From assembly GCF_000719865.1 (NCBI RefSeq), contig NZ_JOID01000006.1:62001-126000 (forward strand): 64,000 nucleotides of DNA. Direction: 5' to 3'. The translations under genes were made by a program, and so were the position numbers. Of the stretch, positions 39,743 through 49,170 are shown piece by piece. Numbering within the stretch: position 1 is the stretch's first letter; each line of letters begins with the position of its first letter. The DNA comes from Streptomyces albus subsp. albus. Lineage in GTDB: Bacteria; Actinomycetota; Actinomycetes; Streptomycetales; Streptomycetaceae. Below the pieces are notes generated by a model. The model worked only from the letters and a program-made list of their open reading frames with translations, did not search any database and was not told where the DNA came from.

Positions 39743-41455
39743 ATGAACGCCACCCTCGTCGCCAAGAATCTCGCCGCTGGCCACGGCGAACGCTCCCTGT
39801 TCTCCGGTCTGGACCTGGTCGTCGCCCCCGGTGACGTGATCGGCCTCGTCGGCGTCAACGGCGCGGGCAAGTCCACCCTGCTCCGGCTGCTCGCCGGGCT
39901 CGACACCGCCGAGGACGGGCAGGTGCGGCTCAGCCCGCCCACCGCGACCGTCGGCCATCTCCCGCAGGAGCCCGAGCGCCGGCCCGGCGAGTCGGTGCGG
40001 GACTTCCTCGCCCGCCGGACCGGGGTGAGCGCCGCCCAGGCCGCGCTGGACGCCGCCACCGAGGCCCTCGTCGAGGAGAAGCCCGGCGCCGACGACGCCT
40101 ACGCGACGGCCTTCGACCGCTGGCTCTCCCTCGGCGCGGCCGACCTGGACGAGCGCGCCGGGGAGGTCACGGCCTCCCTCGGTCTCGACACCGGCCTCGA
40201 CCGGCCCATGACCACCCTCTCCGGGGGCCAGGCCGCCCGTGCCGGTCTCGCCTCCCTGCTCCTCAGCCGGTACGACGTCTTCCTGCTCGACGAGCCCACC
40301 AACGATCTCGACCTGGACGGACTGCAGCGGCTGGAGACGTTCGTCCGCGGGCTCCGGGCCGGCACCGTCCTCGTCAGCCACGACCGCGAATTCCTCACCC
40401 GCACCGTCACCAAGGTCCTCGAACTCGACCTGGCGCAGCAGCGGGTGAACCTCTTCGGCGGCGGCTACACCGCTTATCTGGAGGAACGGGAGACCGCCCG
40501 CCGCCGGGCCCGCGAGGCGTACGAGGAGTACGCCGACACCCGCGCCGGCCTGGAGGCCCGGGCCCGCACCCAGCGTTCCTGGATGGAGAAGGGCGTCAAG
40601 AACGCGCGGCGCAAGATGAGCGACAACGACAAGATCGGCCGCAACGCCCGCACCGAGACGACCGAGAAGCAGGCCGCCAAGGCGCGGCAGACCGAACGGC
40701 TCATCGAGCGCCTGGAGACGGTGGAGGAGCCGCGCAAGGAGTGGGAGCTGCGGATGGAGATCGCCGCCGCGCCCCGCTCCGGCGCCGTCGTCGCGACCCT
40801 GCGCGCCGCCGAGGTGCGGCGCGGTGACTTCCGCTTCGGCCCGGTCGATCTGCAGATCGACTGGGCGGACCGGGTCGCCATCACCGGCGCCAACGGCTCC
40901 GGCAAGACCACGCTGCTCGCCGCCCTCCTCGGCCGCCTCCCGCTCGACTCCGGGCAGGCCGCGCTCGGGCCGGGCGTCGTCGTCGGCGAGGTGGACCAGG
41001 CGCGAGGACGGCTCTTCGGCACGGATTCCCCGGACGGCGCGGGCGGCGCGAACGGCGCGGGAGCCGTGAACGGCGCGGGAGCCGCGGGCACGGGCGCCGC
41101 CCCGCTGCTGGAGACGTTCCGCGCCGCCACCCCCGAACTGGACCCGGCCGAGGCCCGGACGCTGCTCGCCAAGTTCGGCCTCGGCGCCGCCCACGTCCTG
41201 CGGCCCGCCGCCACCCTCTCGCCCGGGGAGCGCACCCGCGCGGCCCTCGCCCTCCTCCAGGGCAAGGGCGTCAACCTGCTGGTCCTGGACGAGCCGACGA
41301 ACCACCTCGACCTGCCCGCCATCGAGCAGCTCGAATCGGCCCTGGCCTCGTACAACGGCACGCTGCTGCTCGTCACCCACGACCGCCGGATGCTCGACGC
41401 GGTGCACGTCACCCGGCGGATCGAGGTCGCCGGGGGACGGGTCACGGAGCGCTGA
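39743..41455 (+). CDS. ABC-F ATPase with Gly/Ala/Asn insertion
   Basis: The 570-residue protein has two ABC domains (GVNGAGKST and GANGSGKTT; LSGGQAA and LSPGERT; Walker B VFLLDEPTND and LLVLDEPTNH) joined by an Arg/Glu-rich linker with KGVKNARRKMSDNDKIG. It belongs to the actinobacterial ribosome-bound ABC-F group, possibly a drug-protection or translation factor. An insertion of Gly, Ala and Asn (ANGAGAVNGAGAAGTG) sits in the second domain between the Walker A and signature motifs, coded by an 18-bp tandem repeat. It overlaps the convergent exporter gene by 14 bases. Confidence 0.9.
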   Translation: MNATLVAKNLAAGHGERSLFSGLDLVVAPGDVIGLVGVNGAGKSTLLRLLAGLDTAEDGQVRLSPPTATVGHLPQEPERRPGESVRDFLARRTGVSAAQAALDAATEALVEEKPGADDAYATAFDRWLSLGAADLDERAGEVTASLGLDTGLDRPMTTLSGGQAARAGLASLLLSRYDVFLLDEPTNDLDLDGLQRLETFVRGLRAGTVLVSHDREFLTRTVTKVLELDLAQQRVNLFGGGYTAYLEERETARRRAREAYEEYADTRAGLEARARTQRSWMEKGVKNARRKMSDNDKIGRNARTETTEKQAAKARQTERLIERLETVEEPRKEWELRMEIAAAPRSGAVVATLRAAEVRRGDFRFGPVDLQIDWADRVAITGANGSGKTTLLAALLGRLPLDSGQAALGPGVVVGEVDQARGRLFGTDSPDGAGGANGAGAVNGAGAAGTGAAPLLETFRAATPELDPAEARTLLAKFGLGAAHVLRPAATLSPGERTRAALALLQGKGVNLLVLDEPTNHLDLPAIEQLESALASYNGTLLLVTHDRRMLDAVHVTRRIEVAGGRVTER

Positions 41456-42413
41456 CGGGCGGGGTGCGCGGGGCGCCGGCGGGCCGGGTGCGCGGGGCCG
41501 GGGGAGTGAGCACCGCGCCGATGCTGGCGGCCACCACCAGCCCGATGGCCAGGCCGGTGACCAGCGACAGGGCCTGATCGAGGACGAGGAACCCGGCCAC
41601 GGCCGCCACCGCGGGCTCCACGCTCATCAGCACGGCGAACGTCGCGGCGGGCAGCCTCCGCAGCGACGCCAGCTCCAGGCTGTACGGCAGCACGGATGAC
41701 AGCAGGGCCACGGCCGCGCCCAGCCCCAGCGTCACCGGGTCCAGCAGCGTCCGGCCGGCACTCGCCACGCCCAGCGGCAGACTCAGCGCGGCGGCCACCA
41801 CCAGGGCCAGCGCCAGCCCGTCGCTGCCGGCGAAGCGGCGGCCGGTGCGGGCGGACAGCAGGATGTAGAGGACCCACAGCGCGCCCGCGCCCAGGGCGTA
41901 CGCGACGCCGGCGGCGTTCAGCTCGTCGAAGCCGCCGCGCCCCAGCAGCAGGACGCCGCCGAGTGCCAGGACCGCCCAGAGCCAGCTCACCGCGCGCCGG
42001 GACGCCACCACGGACAGCACCAGCGGGCCCAGCACCTCCAGGGTCACGGCCGCGCCCAGCGGAATCCGCTCGATCGCCTGGTAGAACAGCGTGTTCATCC
42101 CGCCGAGGGCAAGCCCGAACGCGGCCACCAGACCCCAGTCGGCCCGGCTGTGCCCGCGCAGCCGCGGCCGGCACATCACCATCAGCACCACGGCCCCGAA
42201 CAGCAGCCGCAGCGTCACGACCCCCAGCGCGCCCGCGCGCGGGAACAGCAGGGCCGCCACGGCCGCGCCGAACTGCAGCGACAGGGCGCTGCCCAGGACG
42301 AGCCCCGACGCCCGCGCTCTCCCGCCGGGCCGCCGCCCGGACGGGCCACGGCCGGCGCCGGTGGCCGCGGCGGGCCCGGGGGAGGTGTCGTGAACTGCGA
42401 GGTCGTCGGGCAT
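41442..42413 (-). CDS. EamA/RhtA-type drug/metabolite exporter
   Basis: The 323-residue membrane protein has ten hydrophobic helices as two EamA repeats. The motifs GGMNTLFYQAIERIPLGAAVTLEVLGPL and SSVLPYSLELASLRRLPAATFAVLMSVEPAVAA are those of RhtA-like amino acid or metabolite exporters (each shortened here only by reading position). The substrate is unknown. ATG 42413 has TAGCGT 7 bases upstream and no clear ribosome-binding site, so the transcript may be leaderless. Its 3' end overlaps the ABC-F gene by 14 bases. Confidence 0.88.
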   Translation of the reverse strand: MPDDLAVHDTSPGPAAATGAGRGPSGRRPGGRARASGLVLGSALSLQFGAAVAALLFPRAGALGVVTLRLLFGAVVLMVMCRPRLRGHSRADWGLVAAFGLALGGMNTLFYQAIERIPLGAAVTLEVLGPLVLSVVASRRAVSWLWAVLALGGVLLLGRGGFDELNAAGVAYALGAGALWVLYILLSARTGRRFAGSDGLALALVVAAALSLPLGVASAGRTLLDPVTLGLGAAVALLSSVLPYSLELASLRRLPAATFAVLMSVEPAVAAVAGFLVLDQALSLVTGLAIGLVVAASIGAVLTPPAPRTRPAGAPRTPPVSAP

Positions 42414-42777
42414 GAGCCCCACGCTAAACGGCCGCCGCCGTCTTCCGGAAACCGGATTCCGGGCCGGCACCCCGGTCCACCGGAGCGTTCGCCGTCCGGG
42501 ACGGGAGGGCCGCCGGGCGAAGGCGGCGCAGGCGTCTCACGGGCGGCGGACCGCTGGGCGCACCGGATGGCCGGCGCGCGGTTCACAGCGCCGCTACCCG
42601 CGCCGCACCCCCGCGACCCGGAGGACCCGCGCGTCGAACCGCCCCCGGCCCCGGCTCAGCCGCCCCTGGGCGGCGCGGGCCCGGCGAGCCGGCAGGTGGT
42701 CGGTGCGCGGGCCGGGTTACGGCGCGCGGCGCACCGGCCGTTTCCAGGACCCGCACGACGTGCGGCCGACGGACCGC
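42414..42777. other. Intergenic region upstream of the EamA gene
   Basis: It holds the exporter promoter (TAGCGT at 42421-42426 on the minus strand) and an inverted repeat CCGGAA/TTCCGG with a 6-base spacer at 42445-42462, positioned over the expected -35, so a likely operator. The rest, to the tex terminator, shows no gene. Confidence 0.4.
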
Positions 42778-42806
42778 GGCCCCGGCGTAACCGCCACGCC
42801 GGGGCC
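42778..42806 (-). terminator. Terminator of tex
   Basis: GGCCCCGGCGT (42778-42788) pairs exactly with ACGCCGGGGCC (42796-42806) around a 7-base loop, 16 bases past the tex stop. Confidence 0.75.
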
Positions 42807-42821
42807 GGCCGCCCCCGGCCG

Positions 42822-45233
42822 CTACGAGCGGCCGCCGCCCTCGGGTTTCAGCAGGCCCGCCCGGCGCAAGGCGTCGGCCATCGCGCCGTTCGCCGGGGCC
42901 GCGTCGCGGCCGCCGCCGGCCCGGTTCCCGCCCCGGCCCGCGCCCCCGCCCCGGCCGCCCTGGCCGCCCTGCCCCGGCCGGCCCTGCCGGGGCTGGGGCG
43001 CACGCCCGGTCCGCCGCTCACCGCCGCCCCCGGCCGGGGCCGCCGCACCGGGGGCCGGCACCTCGTCCTCCAGCCGCAGGGTGAGCGAGATCCGCTTCCG
43101 CGGGACGTCCACGTCCAGCACCTTCACCCGGACGATGTCGCCCGGCTTCACCACGTCCCGCGGGTCCTTGACGAAGGTCTTCGACATCGCGGAGACGTGC
43201 ACCAGGCCGTCCTGGTGCACCCCGATGTCCACGAACGCCCCGAACGCGGCGACGTTGGTGACGACGCCCTCCAGCAGCATCCCCGGCCGCAGGTCGCCGA
43301 TCTTCTCGACGCCCTCCTTGAACGCGGCGGTGCGGAACGCCGGCCGCGGGTCGCGCCCCGGTTTCTCCAGCTCCTTGAGGATGTCCGTGACGGTCGGCAG
43401 TCCGAAGGAGTCGTCGACGAACTCCTCCGGCCGGAGCCTGCGCAGCACGGCCGTGTTGCCGATCAGGCCCCGCACGTCGCTGCCCGCCGACCGCACGATC
43501 CGGCGCACCACCGGATAGGCCTCCGGGTGCACGCTGGACGCGTCCAGCGGGTCGTTTCCGCCCTGGATCCGCAGGAAGCCCGCGCACTGCTCGTAGGCCT
43601 TCGGCCCCAGCCGGGCCACGTCCTTGAGCTCCTTGCGGGTCTTGAAGGGGCCGTGGGCGTCGCGGTGGGCGACGATGTTCTCGGCGAGCCCGGCGCCGAT
43701 GCCGGAGACCCGGCCGAGCAGCGGCGCGGAGGCGGTGTTGACGTCCACCCCGACGCCGTTGACGCAGTCCTCCACGACCGCGTCGAGCGAGCGGGAGAGC
43801 TTCACCTCGGAGAGGTCGTGCTGGTACTGGCCGACGCCGATCGACTTGGGGTCGATCTTCACCAGCTCCGCCAGCGGGTCCTGCAGCCGGCGGGCGATGG
43901 ACACCGCGCCGCGCAGCGAGACGTCCAGCTCCGGCAGCTCCTGCGAGGCGAAGGCGGAGGCCGAGTACACGGAGGCGCCGGCCTCGGAGACCATCACCTT
44001 GGTGAGCTTCAGCTCCGGCTCGCGCGCGATGAGATCGGCCGCCAGCCTGTCCGTCTCCCGGGAGGCCGTGCCGTTGCCGATGGCGATCAGCTCGACGCGG
44101 TGCTCGCGGGCCAGCCGGGCCAGGGTGGCGAGGGAGGCGTCCCACTTCTGCTGCGGGACGTGCGGGTAGATCGTCTCCGTGGCGGCAACCTTGCCCGTCG
44201 CGTCCACCACGGCCACCTTCACGCCGGTACGGAAACCGGGGTCGAGACCCATCGTGGCGCGGGAGCCGGCCGGGGCCGCCAGCAGGAGATCGCGCAGGTT
44301 CGCCGCGAAGACCCGCACGGCCTCGTCCTCCGCCGCCTGCCGCAGCCGCAGCCGCAGGTCGATGCCGAGGTGGACGAGGACGCGGGTGCGCCAGGCCCAG
44401 CGCACGGTGTCGGCCAGCCAGCGGTCCGCCGGGCGGCCGCGGTCGGCGATCCCGAACCGCCGGGCGATCGCCGCCTCGTAGGCCGTCGGCGCCCCGGCGG
44501 TCTCCGGCTCCTCCGGTTCCAGGGCGATATCGAGGACGTCCTCCTTCTCGCCCCGGAACATGGCGAGGACCCGGTGCGAGGGCAGCTCGGTGAACCCCTG
44601 GGAGAAGTCGAAGTAGTCGGCGAACTTGGCGCCCGCCTCCTCCTTGCCCTCCCGGACCTTCGCCGTCAGCCGGCCCCGGGTCCACATCCGTTCGCGCAGC
44701 TCGCCGATGAGGTCGGCGTCCTCGCCGAAGCGCTCGGTGAGGATCGACCGGGCGCCGTCCAGCGCCGCCGCGGCGTCCGCGACGCCCTTCTCCGGATCGA
44801 CGAAGGCCGCCGCCGCGGCCCGCGGCTCGATCGAGGGGTCGGCCAGCAGGCCGTCGGCCAGCGGCTCGAGTCCGGCCTCCCTGGCGATCTGCGCCTTGGT
44901 GCGCCGCTTGGGCTTGAAGGGGAGGTAGATGTCCTCCAGCCGGGCCTTGGAGTCCGCGGCCAGAATGCTCGCCTCCAGGGCGGCGTCGAGCTTGCCCTGG
45001 CTCCGCACCGACTCCAGGACGGCGGTGCGCCGCTCCTCCAGCTCGCGCAGATAGCGCAGCCGCTCCTCGACGGCGCGCAGCTGCGCGTCGTCGAGCATCT
45101 CGGTCGCTTCCTTGCGGTAGCGCGCGATGAACGGCACGGTCGAGCCGCCGTCGAGCAACTCGACGGCCGCTCTGACCTGCCGTTCCCGTACGCCGAGCTC
45201 CTCGGCGATCCTGCCCTCAATCGACGTCGTCAC
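42822..45233 (-). CDS. tex: Tex-family S1 RNA-binding transcription accessory protein
   Basis: The 803-residue protein has all Tex modules: an N-terminal helical domain ([18 protein letters not shown]), the YqgF/RNase H-like domain ([16 protein letters not shown]), a helix-hairpin-helix pair ([19 protein letters not shown]) and an S1 domain ([20 protein letters not shown], about residue 645). It binds nucleic acids and affects transcription and antibiotic tolerance in other bacteria. The C-terminal ~80 residues are an Arg/Gly-rich tail, an extra basic extension. GTG at 45233 is the start. Confidence 0.95.
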   Translation of the reverse strand: MTTSIEGRIAEELGVRERQVRAAVELLDGGSTVPFIARYRKEATEMLDDAQLRAVEERLRYLRELEERRTAVLESVRSQGKLDAALEASILAADSKARLEDIYLPFKPKRRTKAQIAREAGLEPLADGLLADPSIEPRAAAAAFVDPEKGVADAAAALDGARSILTERFGEDADLIGELRERMWTRGRLTAKVREGKEEAGAKFADYFDFSQGFTELPSHRVLAMFRGEKEDVLDIALEPEEPETAGAPTAYEAAIARRFGIADRGRPADRWLADTVRWAWRTRVLVHLGIDLRLRLRQAAEDEAVRVFAANLRDLLLAAPAGSRATMGLDPGFRTGVKVAVVDATGKVAATETIYPHVPQQKWDASLATLARLAREHRVELIAIGNGTASRETDRLAADLIAREPELKLTKVMVSEAGASVYSASAFASQELPELDVSLRGAVSIARRLQDPLAELVKIDPKSIGVGQYQHDLSEVKLSRSLDAVVEDCVNGVGVDVNTASAPLLGRVSGIGAGLAENIVAHRDAHGPFKTRKELKDVARLGPKAYEQCAGFLRIQGGNDPLDASSVHPEAYPVVRRIVRSAGSDVRGLIGNTAVLRRLRPEEFVDDSFGLPTVTDILKELEKPGRDPRPAFRTAAFKEGVEKIGDLRPGMLLEGVVTNVAAFGAFVDIGVHQDGLVHVSAMSKTFVKDPRDVVKPGDIVRVKVLDVDVPRKRISLTLRLEDEVPAPGAAAPAGGGGERRTGRAPQPRQGRPGQGGQGGRGGGAGRGGNRAGGGRDAAPANGAMADALRRAGLLKPEGGGRS

Positions 45234-45344
45234 GATCCCGTTCCGCCTTGTCGTCGTGCTGGAGCCTGCATTGTGGCAGGCGGCACGGACAGCCGGGCCG
45301 GTGACTCGTCGGGCGGGCGCGGACGAGCGGCGCGGCGGGCCGCG

Positions 45345-45470
45345 TCAGACCCGGCGGGTGGAGCGGGAAGCGCCGCCGAACAGCTTGCTGAGGACGCGGA
45401 AGGGCAGGGTGACGACGGTGGCCAGGGCGCCGCCGACGGCCCGGAGTGCGTCTGCGATGGCACGGAACAC
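45345..45470 (-). CDS. LPFR-motif small protein
   Basis: The 41-residue protein starts with GTG at 45470, exactly 5 bases after AGGAGGATCAC begins its spacing, and reads MFRAIADALRAVGGALATVV then TLPFRVLSKLFGGASRSTRRV. The LPFRVLSKLFGG core is a conserved Streptomyces small-protein signature of unknown function. The amphipathic helix and basic tail suggest membrane association. It is upstream of tex on the same strand. Confidence 0.85.
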   Translation of the reverse strand: MFRAIADALRAVGGALATVVTLPFRVLSKLFGGASRSTRRV

Positions 45471-45607
45471 GTGATCCTCCTCTGGTCGGGCGTGCTCTGA
45501 CGGCTGCGTCCGCTTCGGGGACGTCTGCCCGGATCATCCGGATCCGTGCTGCCGTACACCGCGTCTGACCGGACCGGACCGGTCCAAACACCCTCCGGGC
45601 CGATCGC

Positions 45608-46477
45608 TCAGCTCTTGCCGAAGAGGTCCGGCGGGTAGGCGCCGGCCATGACCGCCTTGTTCCGCCATTCGGTCGCCAGTGCGGTGAGCCGCTCGACGCC
45701 GGCCGCGCCCAGGTGCTCGTACGGGGCCCGGTCCAGCCGGTCCGTCTCGTCCTCCAGGGTCTTGCGCAGCTCGGCGCCGGCGTCGGTCAACTCCCCGGCG
45801 GCGTCGAGCAGTTTGCGGTCCCGCAGCCGGTCCTGGGCCGCGGACCAGTCCGCCTCCGTCCAGCCGCGCGTCCGCAGGGCCCAGACGGGCCTCATGCCCC
45901 GCCCGCTGGCCGTGTGGCTCACCAGGGCCTCCAGCGGGTCCAGTTCGGCGTCGACGAGCAGCGCGATGTGCCCGTCGCCCCGGTGCTCGCGCAGCAGGGT
46001 GGCCGCGTGCCAGAAGGCGAGGTGCGGCTCCTCCGGCACGGGGAGGTCGGCGTGCGCCGCGTACAGCGGGCGCCCGGACCGCCCGCAGGCCTCCGTGGCG
46101 CGCAGCGCCAGGTCGGCGCCCTCGGCCATCTCCGGCGAGGCGATGACGTCCTCGCCCAGCAGCCGGCGGAGGGTCACGTCGACGGCGCGCAGCCGGGCGT
46201 CGAGCACGGCCGCGGGAGAGGCGGTCTCCCAAACGGCGGGGACGTGCCGGGCGACCAGTTCATGGCTGAAGTTGTAGAAGGTGGCGGTGACGGTGCCCGC
46301 CCCCACGGCGCCCATCGGGGCGGAACGGCCCGCGAAGTACGCCCCGCGGGGATGGGTGAGGCCGAGAGCCTCCAGCTCCCGGCCGAGGTCCGGGGAGAAG
46401 TAGAGGGCCGAGTGCAGCGGATTGACCGCGTTGTGGCAGTGCCGTCCGGCGCGCGGCGGCAGGGTGGTCGTCGTCAT
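45608..46477 (-). CDS. SCO6745-family protein
   Basis: The 289-residue protein matches the actinobacterial family named after SCO6745: RHCHNAVNPLHSALYFSPD at the start, FYNFSHELVARHVPAVWETA and a winged-helix-like C-terminal half (WTEADWSAAQDRLRDRKLLD; GAELRKTLEDETDRL) like MarR-type domains. Function unknown. ATG 46477 has no ribosome-binding site but a TAACCT box 7 bases upstream, so it may be leaderless. Confidence 0.85.
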   Translation of the reverse strand: MTTTTLPPRAGRHCHNAVNPLHSALYFSPDLGRELEALGLTHPRGAYFAGRSAPMGAVGAGTVTATFYNFSHELVARHVPAVWETASPAAVLDARLRAVDVTLRRLLGEDVIASPEMAEGADLALRATEACGRSGRPLYAAHADLPVPEEPHLAFWHAATLLREHRGDGHIALLVDAELDPLEALVSHTASGRGMRPVWALRTRGWTEADWSAAQDRLRDRKLLDAAGELTDAGAELRKTLEDETDRLDRAPYEHLGAAGVERLTALATEWRNKAVMAGAYPPDLFGKS

Positions 46478-46606
46478 GCCCGGCAGGTTACGCGCCGGTA
46501 ATGACACCGGGGAAGGGCGGCCGTCCACGCTGCCCGGCCGGTCGGGGCCGCCTGCCCCGACGGTCCTCCGGCCGGACCGGGCCCGGCCGCGCGGCGGCCG
46601 CGGCGT

Positions 46607-47449
46607 TCAGCCCGGCCAGGTGAAGCGCGGCGCGCGGCGCTCCAGGAAGGCGGTGACGCCTTCGGCGGTGTCGCGGCTGCCGCGTGCCTGCTCCGCCCAG
46701 TGGGCTACACGGTCCGGGCCGGCCGGACCGTTCGCGAACTCCTTGGCGGCCGCCTGGGTCAGCAGCGACCGGGAGGCGAGGGTCCGGGCGAACTCGGCGA
46801 CCCGCTCGTCCAGTTGCTCCGGCGGCAGCAGTTCGTCCACGAGACCGGTGCGCAAGGCGCGGTCCGCGTCGATCAGCTCGGCGGAGAACAGCAGGAACTT
46901 GGCCGTGGCCGGGCCGACCAGGGCGGCGAGGCGGCGGGTGGCCGTCGCCGGGTAGACGATGCCGAGCTTGGCGGGGGTGACGCCGAAGGAGGACCCCTCG
47001 GCGGCGAAGCGCAGATCGCAGGCTGCGGCGAGCTGGCAGCCGCCGCCCACGCAGTAGCCGCGGACGGCGGCCAGGGTGGGCTTGGGGAAGGCGGCCAGCG
47101 CCTCCTCGGCGGTCACCGCCAGGCTCTGCGGCCCGCCGCCGGCGGGCTCCCCGCTCTCCTCGCCGGAGCCGCTGCTCAGCTCGGTGATGTCGGCGCCCGC
47201 GCAGAAGGTGCCGCCCGAGCCGGTGAGCACCAGGACCCGCACGGAGGTGTCGGCCGCGAGCCGTTCCAGCAGCACGGGCAGCTCACGCCACATGGCGGCG
47301 CTCATGGCGTTGCGCTTCGCGGGGTGGTGGATGGTGACGGTCGCGACGCCGCCGCGGACGTCGCACAGCAGGGTGCCGGCGGGGGCCGCGGGGCCGGCGT
47401 CCGCGGTGGGGCCGGCGGAGGGGGAACCGGCGGAGGGGGAGAGCGCCAT
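46607..47449 (-). CDS. Enoyl-CoA hydratase/isomerase family protein
   Basis: The 280-residue crotonase has the two oxyanion-hole segments (GTFCAGADITEL and RGYCVGGGCQLAAACDLRFA) and PAKLGIVYPA. The position of the catalytic acids suggests a hydratase, but the exact substrate is unknown. ATG 47449 lies 6 bases after TAGCAT with no Shine-Dalgarno, another leaderless candidate. It has no beta-oxidation genes directly beside it. Confidence 0.9.
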   Translation of the reverse strand: MALSPSAGSPSAGPTADAGPAAPAGTLLCDVRGGVATVTIHHPAKRNAMSAAMWRELPVLLERLAADTSVRVLVLTGSGGTFCAGADITELSSGSGEESGEPAGGGPQSLAVTAEEALAAFPKPTLAAVRGYCVGGGCQLAAACDLRFAAEGSSFGVTPAKLGIVYPATATRRLAALVGPATAKFLLFSAELIDADRALRTGLVDELLPPEQLDERVAEFARTLASRSLLTQAAAKEFANGPAGPDRVAHWAEQARGSRDTAEGVTAFLERRAPRFTWPG

Positions 47450-47965
47450 GCGCGGATGCTATCCGGGCTCTCGGGGGCCGGGGGCGGGGAGGTGGCCGGT
47501 CAGCGCGCGGGACGGCGCGCGGGACGGCGGAGGCCGCGCGCGACGCTCCCCGTCCCCCGCTCCGCGCCGCCCGGAACCACCGGCGGCCTTCCCGGCCACG
47601 GCGGGAGGGCCCCGCCCCGCCGGGGCGCCCGGGACACGGCGCTCGGGGGCGGGGGCGGGCGCACGGGCGCGCAAGTACCGCGCGCCGGTACGGAGGTGCG
47701 GAGGCGCGGGCGGGCGGCGGCGCGGGTGCGGAGGCGCGGGGAGCGGGTCCGGTCGCCGGGACCGGTCGCGGCGGACGGGAACGCTCAGAAGCTGTCGATC
47801 GGCGCACACTTCCGGGCAGCCGACCGGAGTGGACCGTTCCGTTGCCAGCATGCAGTCCGGGAGCGGAAGCAGCCCCGGCGCGGGTGTGCCCGGCTGCCCC
47901 GGCGGGGGAGCGGGGCACGGCGGGGGCGGTGGGGAAGCTCCGCACGAACCGGAGGGGGCGGCCAG
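47450..47965. other. Divergent intergenic region with 16-bp direct repeat
   Basis: The 516-base region between the hydratase gene and the ATPase gene is almost pure GC. GGTGCGGAGGCGCGGG occurs at 47695-47710 and 47725-47740 (30-bp period). A less GC-rich patch at 47780-47860 is the likely promoter of the ATPase gene. I see no gene. Confidence 0.5.
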
Positions 47966-49096
47966 ATGGAGACCTGGGAGGACGGAGCACCGGACCGGGC
48001 ACGGGCCGCCGGCGGGCGTCAGGCCGCGGACACGCCGCCTCCCTCGTCACCGCCGGCGCCGCAACAGCCGCCCGAACCGGGCCGGTTGCCCGAGCCGCAG
48101 CACCGGCAGGCTCCCGAACCCTCTCCCGTTCAGCGACCCGGAGCACCCTACGAGCCGCCCGCCGGTCATCCGCGGCCCCGGCCCGGGCCGCCGTCCGGAG
48201 GGCCGGAGCACCAGCGGGCCCGGGAGGCGCCCGCCGACCCGCGGCCCGTGTCGTCTCCCGTCGGTCCTGCCGGCCCCGCCGCCCGGCTCTCCGGTCCGTG
48301 GCGCGAGCCGGGAGGCGGACCGGGGGAGGACTGGACACCGGAGGACGGGCACGCGCCGGACGGCGGGCCCGCCCCCGGCGAGGGCGGAGGCCCGCCGGCT
48401 CGGCAACCCGATGCCCCGTCGCCCCAGGCCGGCCCGCCGTCCGCGGACCGGCCCCGCCGGGACCCGTGGGCGGGACAGCCGGGCGGAGAGCCGCCGGACC
48501 GGCGGGAACCGCGAGCGCCAGGGGCACCGCGTGAGCCACGGCAGGCACGGCAGGGGCCGCGCGCCTCGGACGAGGGGCGGCAGCTCCCGGTGCCGCCGGA
48601 GCCGGGAGCGCCGCGAGACCCCCGGGCGCCGTCGCGGCGGGCTCCGGAGGAGCCCCCGTACGCGGGGGCCTGGCGGTTCACCGCACCGTGCGTCGACTCC
48701 GCGGCGCCCCGGGCCCGGCGCGCGGTCCGCGATCTGCTGGTGCGCCGCGCGGTGCCGGTACGCGGTGAACTGATGGACACCGTGCTGCTGATCGTCACCG
48801 AGCTGGTGGCCAACGCCGCGCGGCACGCCGCCCTGCTCACCCGGGAGATCGGAATCGAGGTCTCCGCCGGTGCCGGGTGGGTCGGAGTGGCCGTCGAGGA
48901 CGGTCATCCCTACCGGCCGGCGGCTCTGGAATCCGGACGGCTCGACACCGGCGGGCGCGGGCTGCTGCTCGTCACGTCCCTCACCCGGGAGGCGGGCGGC
49001 GCCTGGGACGTCGAGCGGACGGCGAGCGGCGGCAAGACGGTCTGGGTCAGGCTGCCGCTCGGCGGCGGTCCCGGCGGTCCCGGCGGTCCCGCCTGA
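47966..49096 (+). CDS. RsbW-like ATP-binding protein with long Pro-rich N-terminus
   Basis: The 376-residue protein has about 230 residues of Pro/Arg/Gly/Ala-rich sequence followed by a HATPase_c_2 domain. The N box is IVTELVANAARHA and the glycine box is GRGLLLVTSL. Such domains act as anti-sigma-factor kinases or phosphotransfer partners in Streptomyces. The disordered N-terminus is longer than usual. GGAGGGGG precedes ATG 47966. Starts further upstream in the open frame have no support. Confidence 0.8.
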   Translation: METWEDGAPDRARAAGGRQAADTPPPSSPPAPQQPPEPGRLPEPQHRQAPEPSPVQRPGAPYEPPAGHPRPRPGPPSGGPEHQRAREAPADPRPVSSPVGPAGPAARLSGPWREPGGGPGEDWTPEDGHAPDGGPAPGEGGGPPARQPDAPSPQAGPPSADRPRRDPWAGQPGGEPPDRREPRAPGAPREPRQARQGPRASDEGRQLPVPPEPGAPRDPRAPSRRAPEEPPYAGAWRFTAPCVDSAAPRARRAVRDLLVRRAVPVRGELMDTVLLIVTELVANAARHAALLTREIGIEVSAGAGWVGVAVEDGHPYRPAALESGRLDTGGRGLLLVTSLTREAGGAWDVERTASGGKTVWVRLPLGGGPGGPGGPA

Positions 49097-49152
49097 CGCC
49101 CCGCCCGCCGTCCGACGGGTCCGGCGGACTGCTGCCTCCCGGGCGGTCCCGG

Positions 49153-49166
49153 GGGTTCGCGAACCC
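49153..49166. terminator. Palindrome between convergent ATPase and idi genes
   Basis: GGGTTCGCGAACCC is a perfect 14-bp palindrome with a TTCG centre, flanked by C and G runs that lengthen the stem. It is 4 bases from the idi stop. Confidence 0.6.
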
Positions 49167-49170
49167 GGTC

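Noticed and set aside
42150..45500. 1116-codon plus-strand frame
   Set aside because: It is antisense to tex, whose motifs are complete; the frame is open only because stop codons are rare in such GC-rich DNA.
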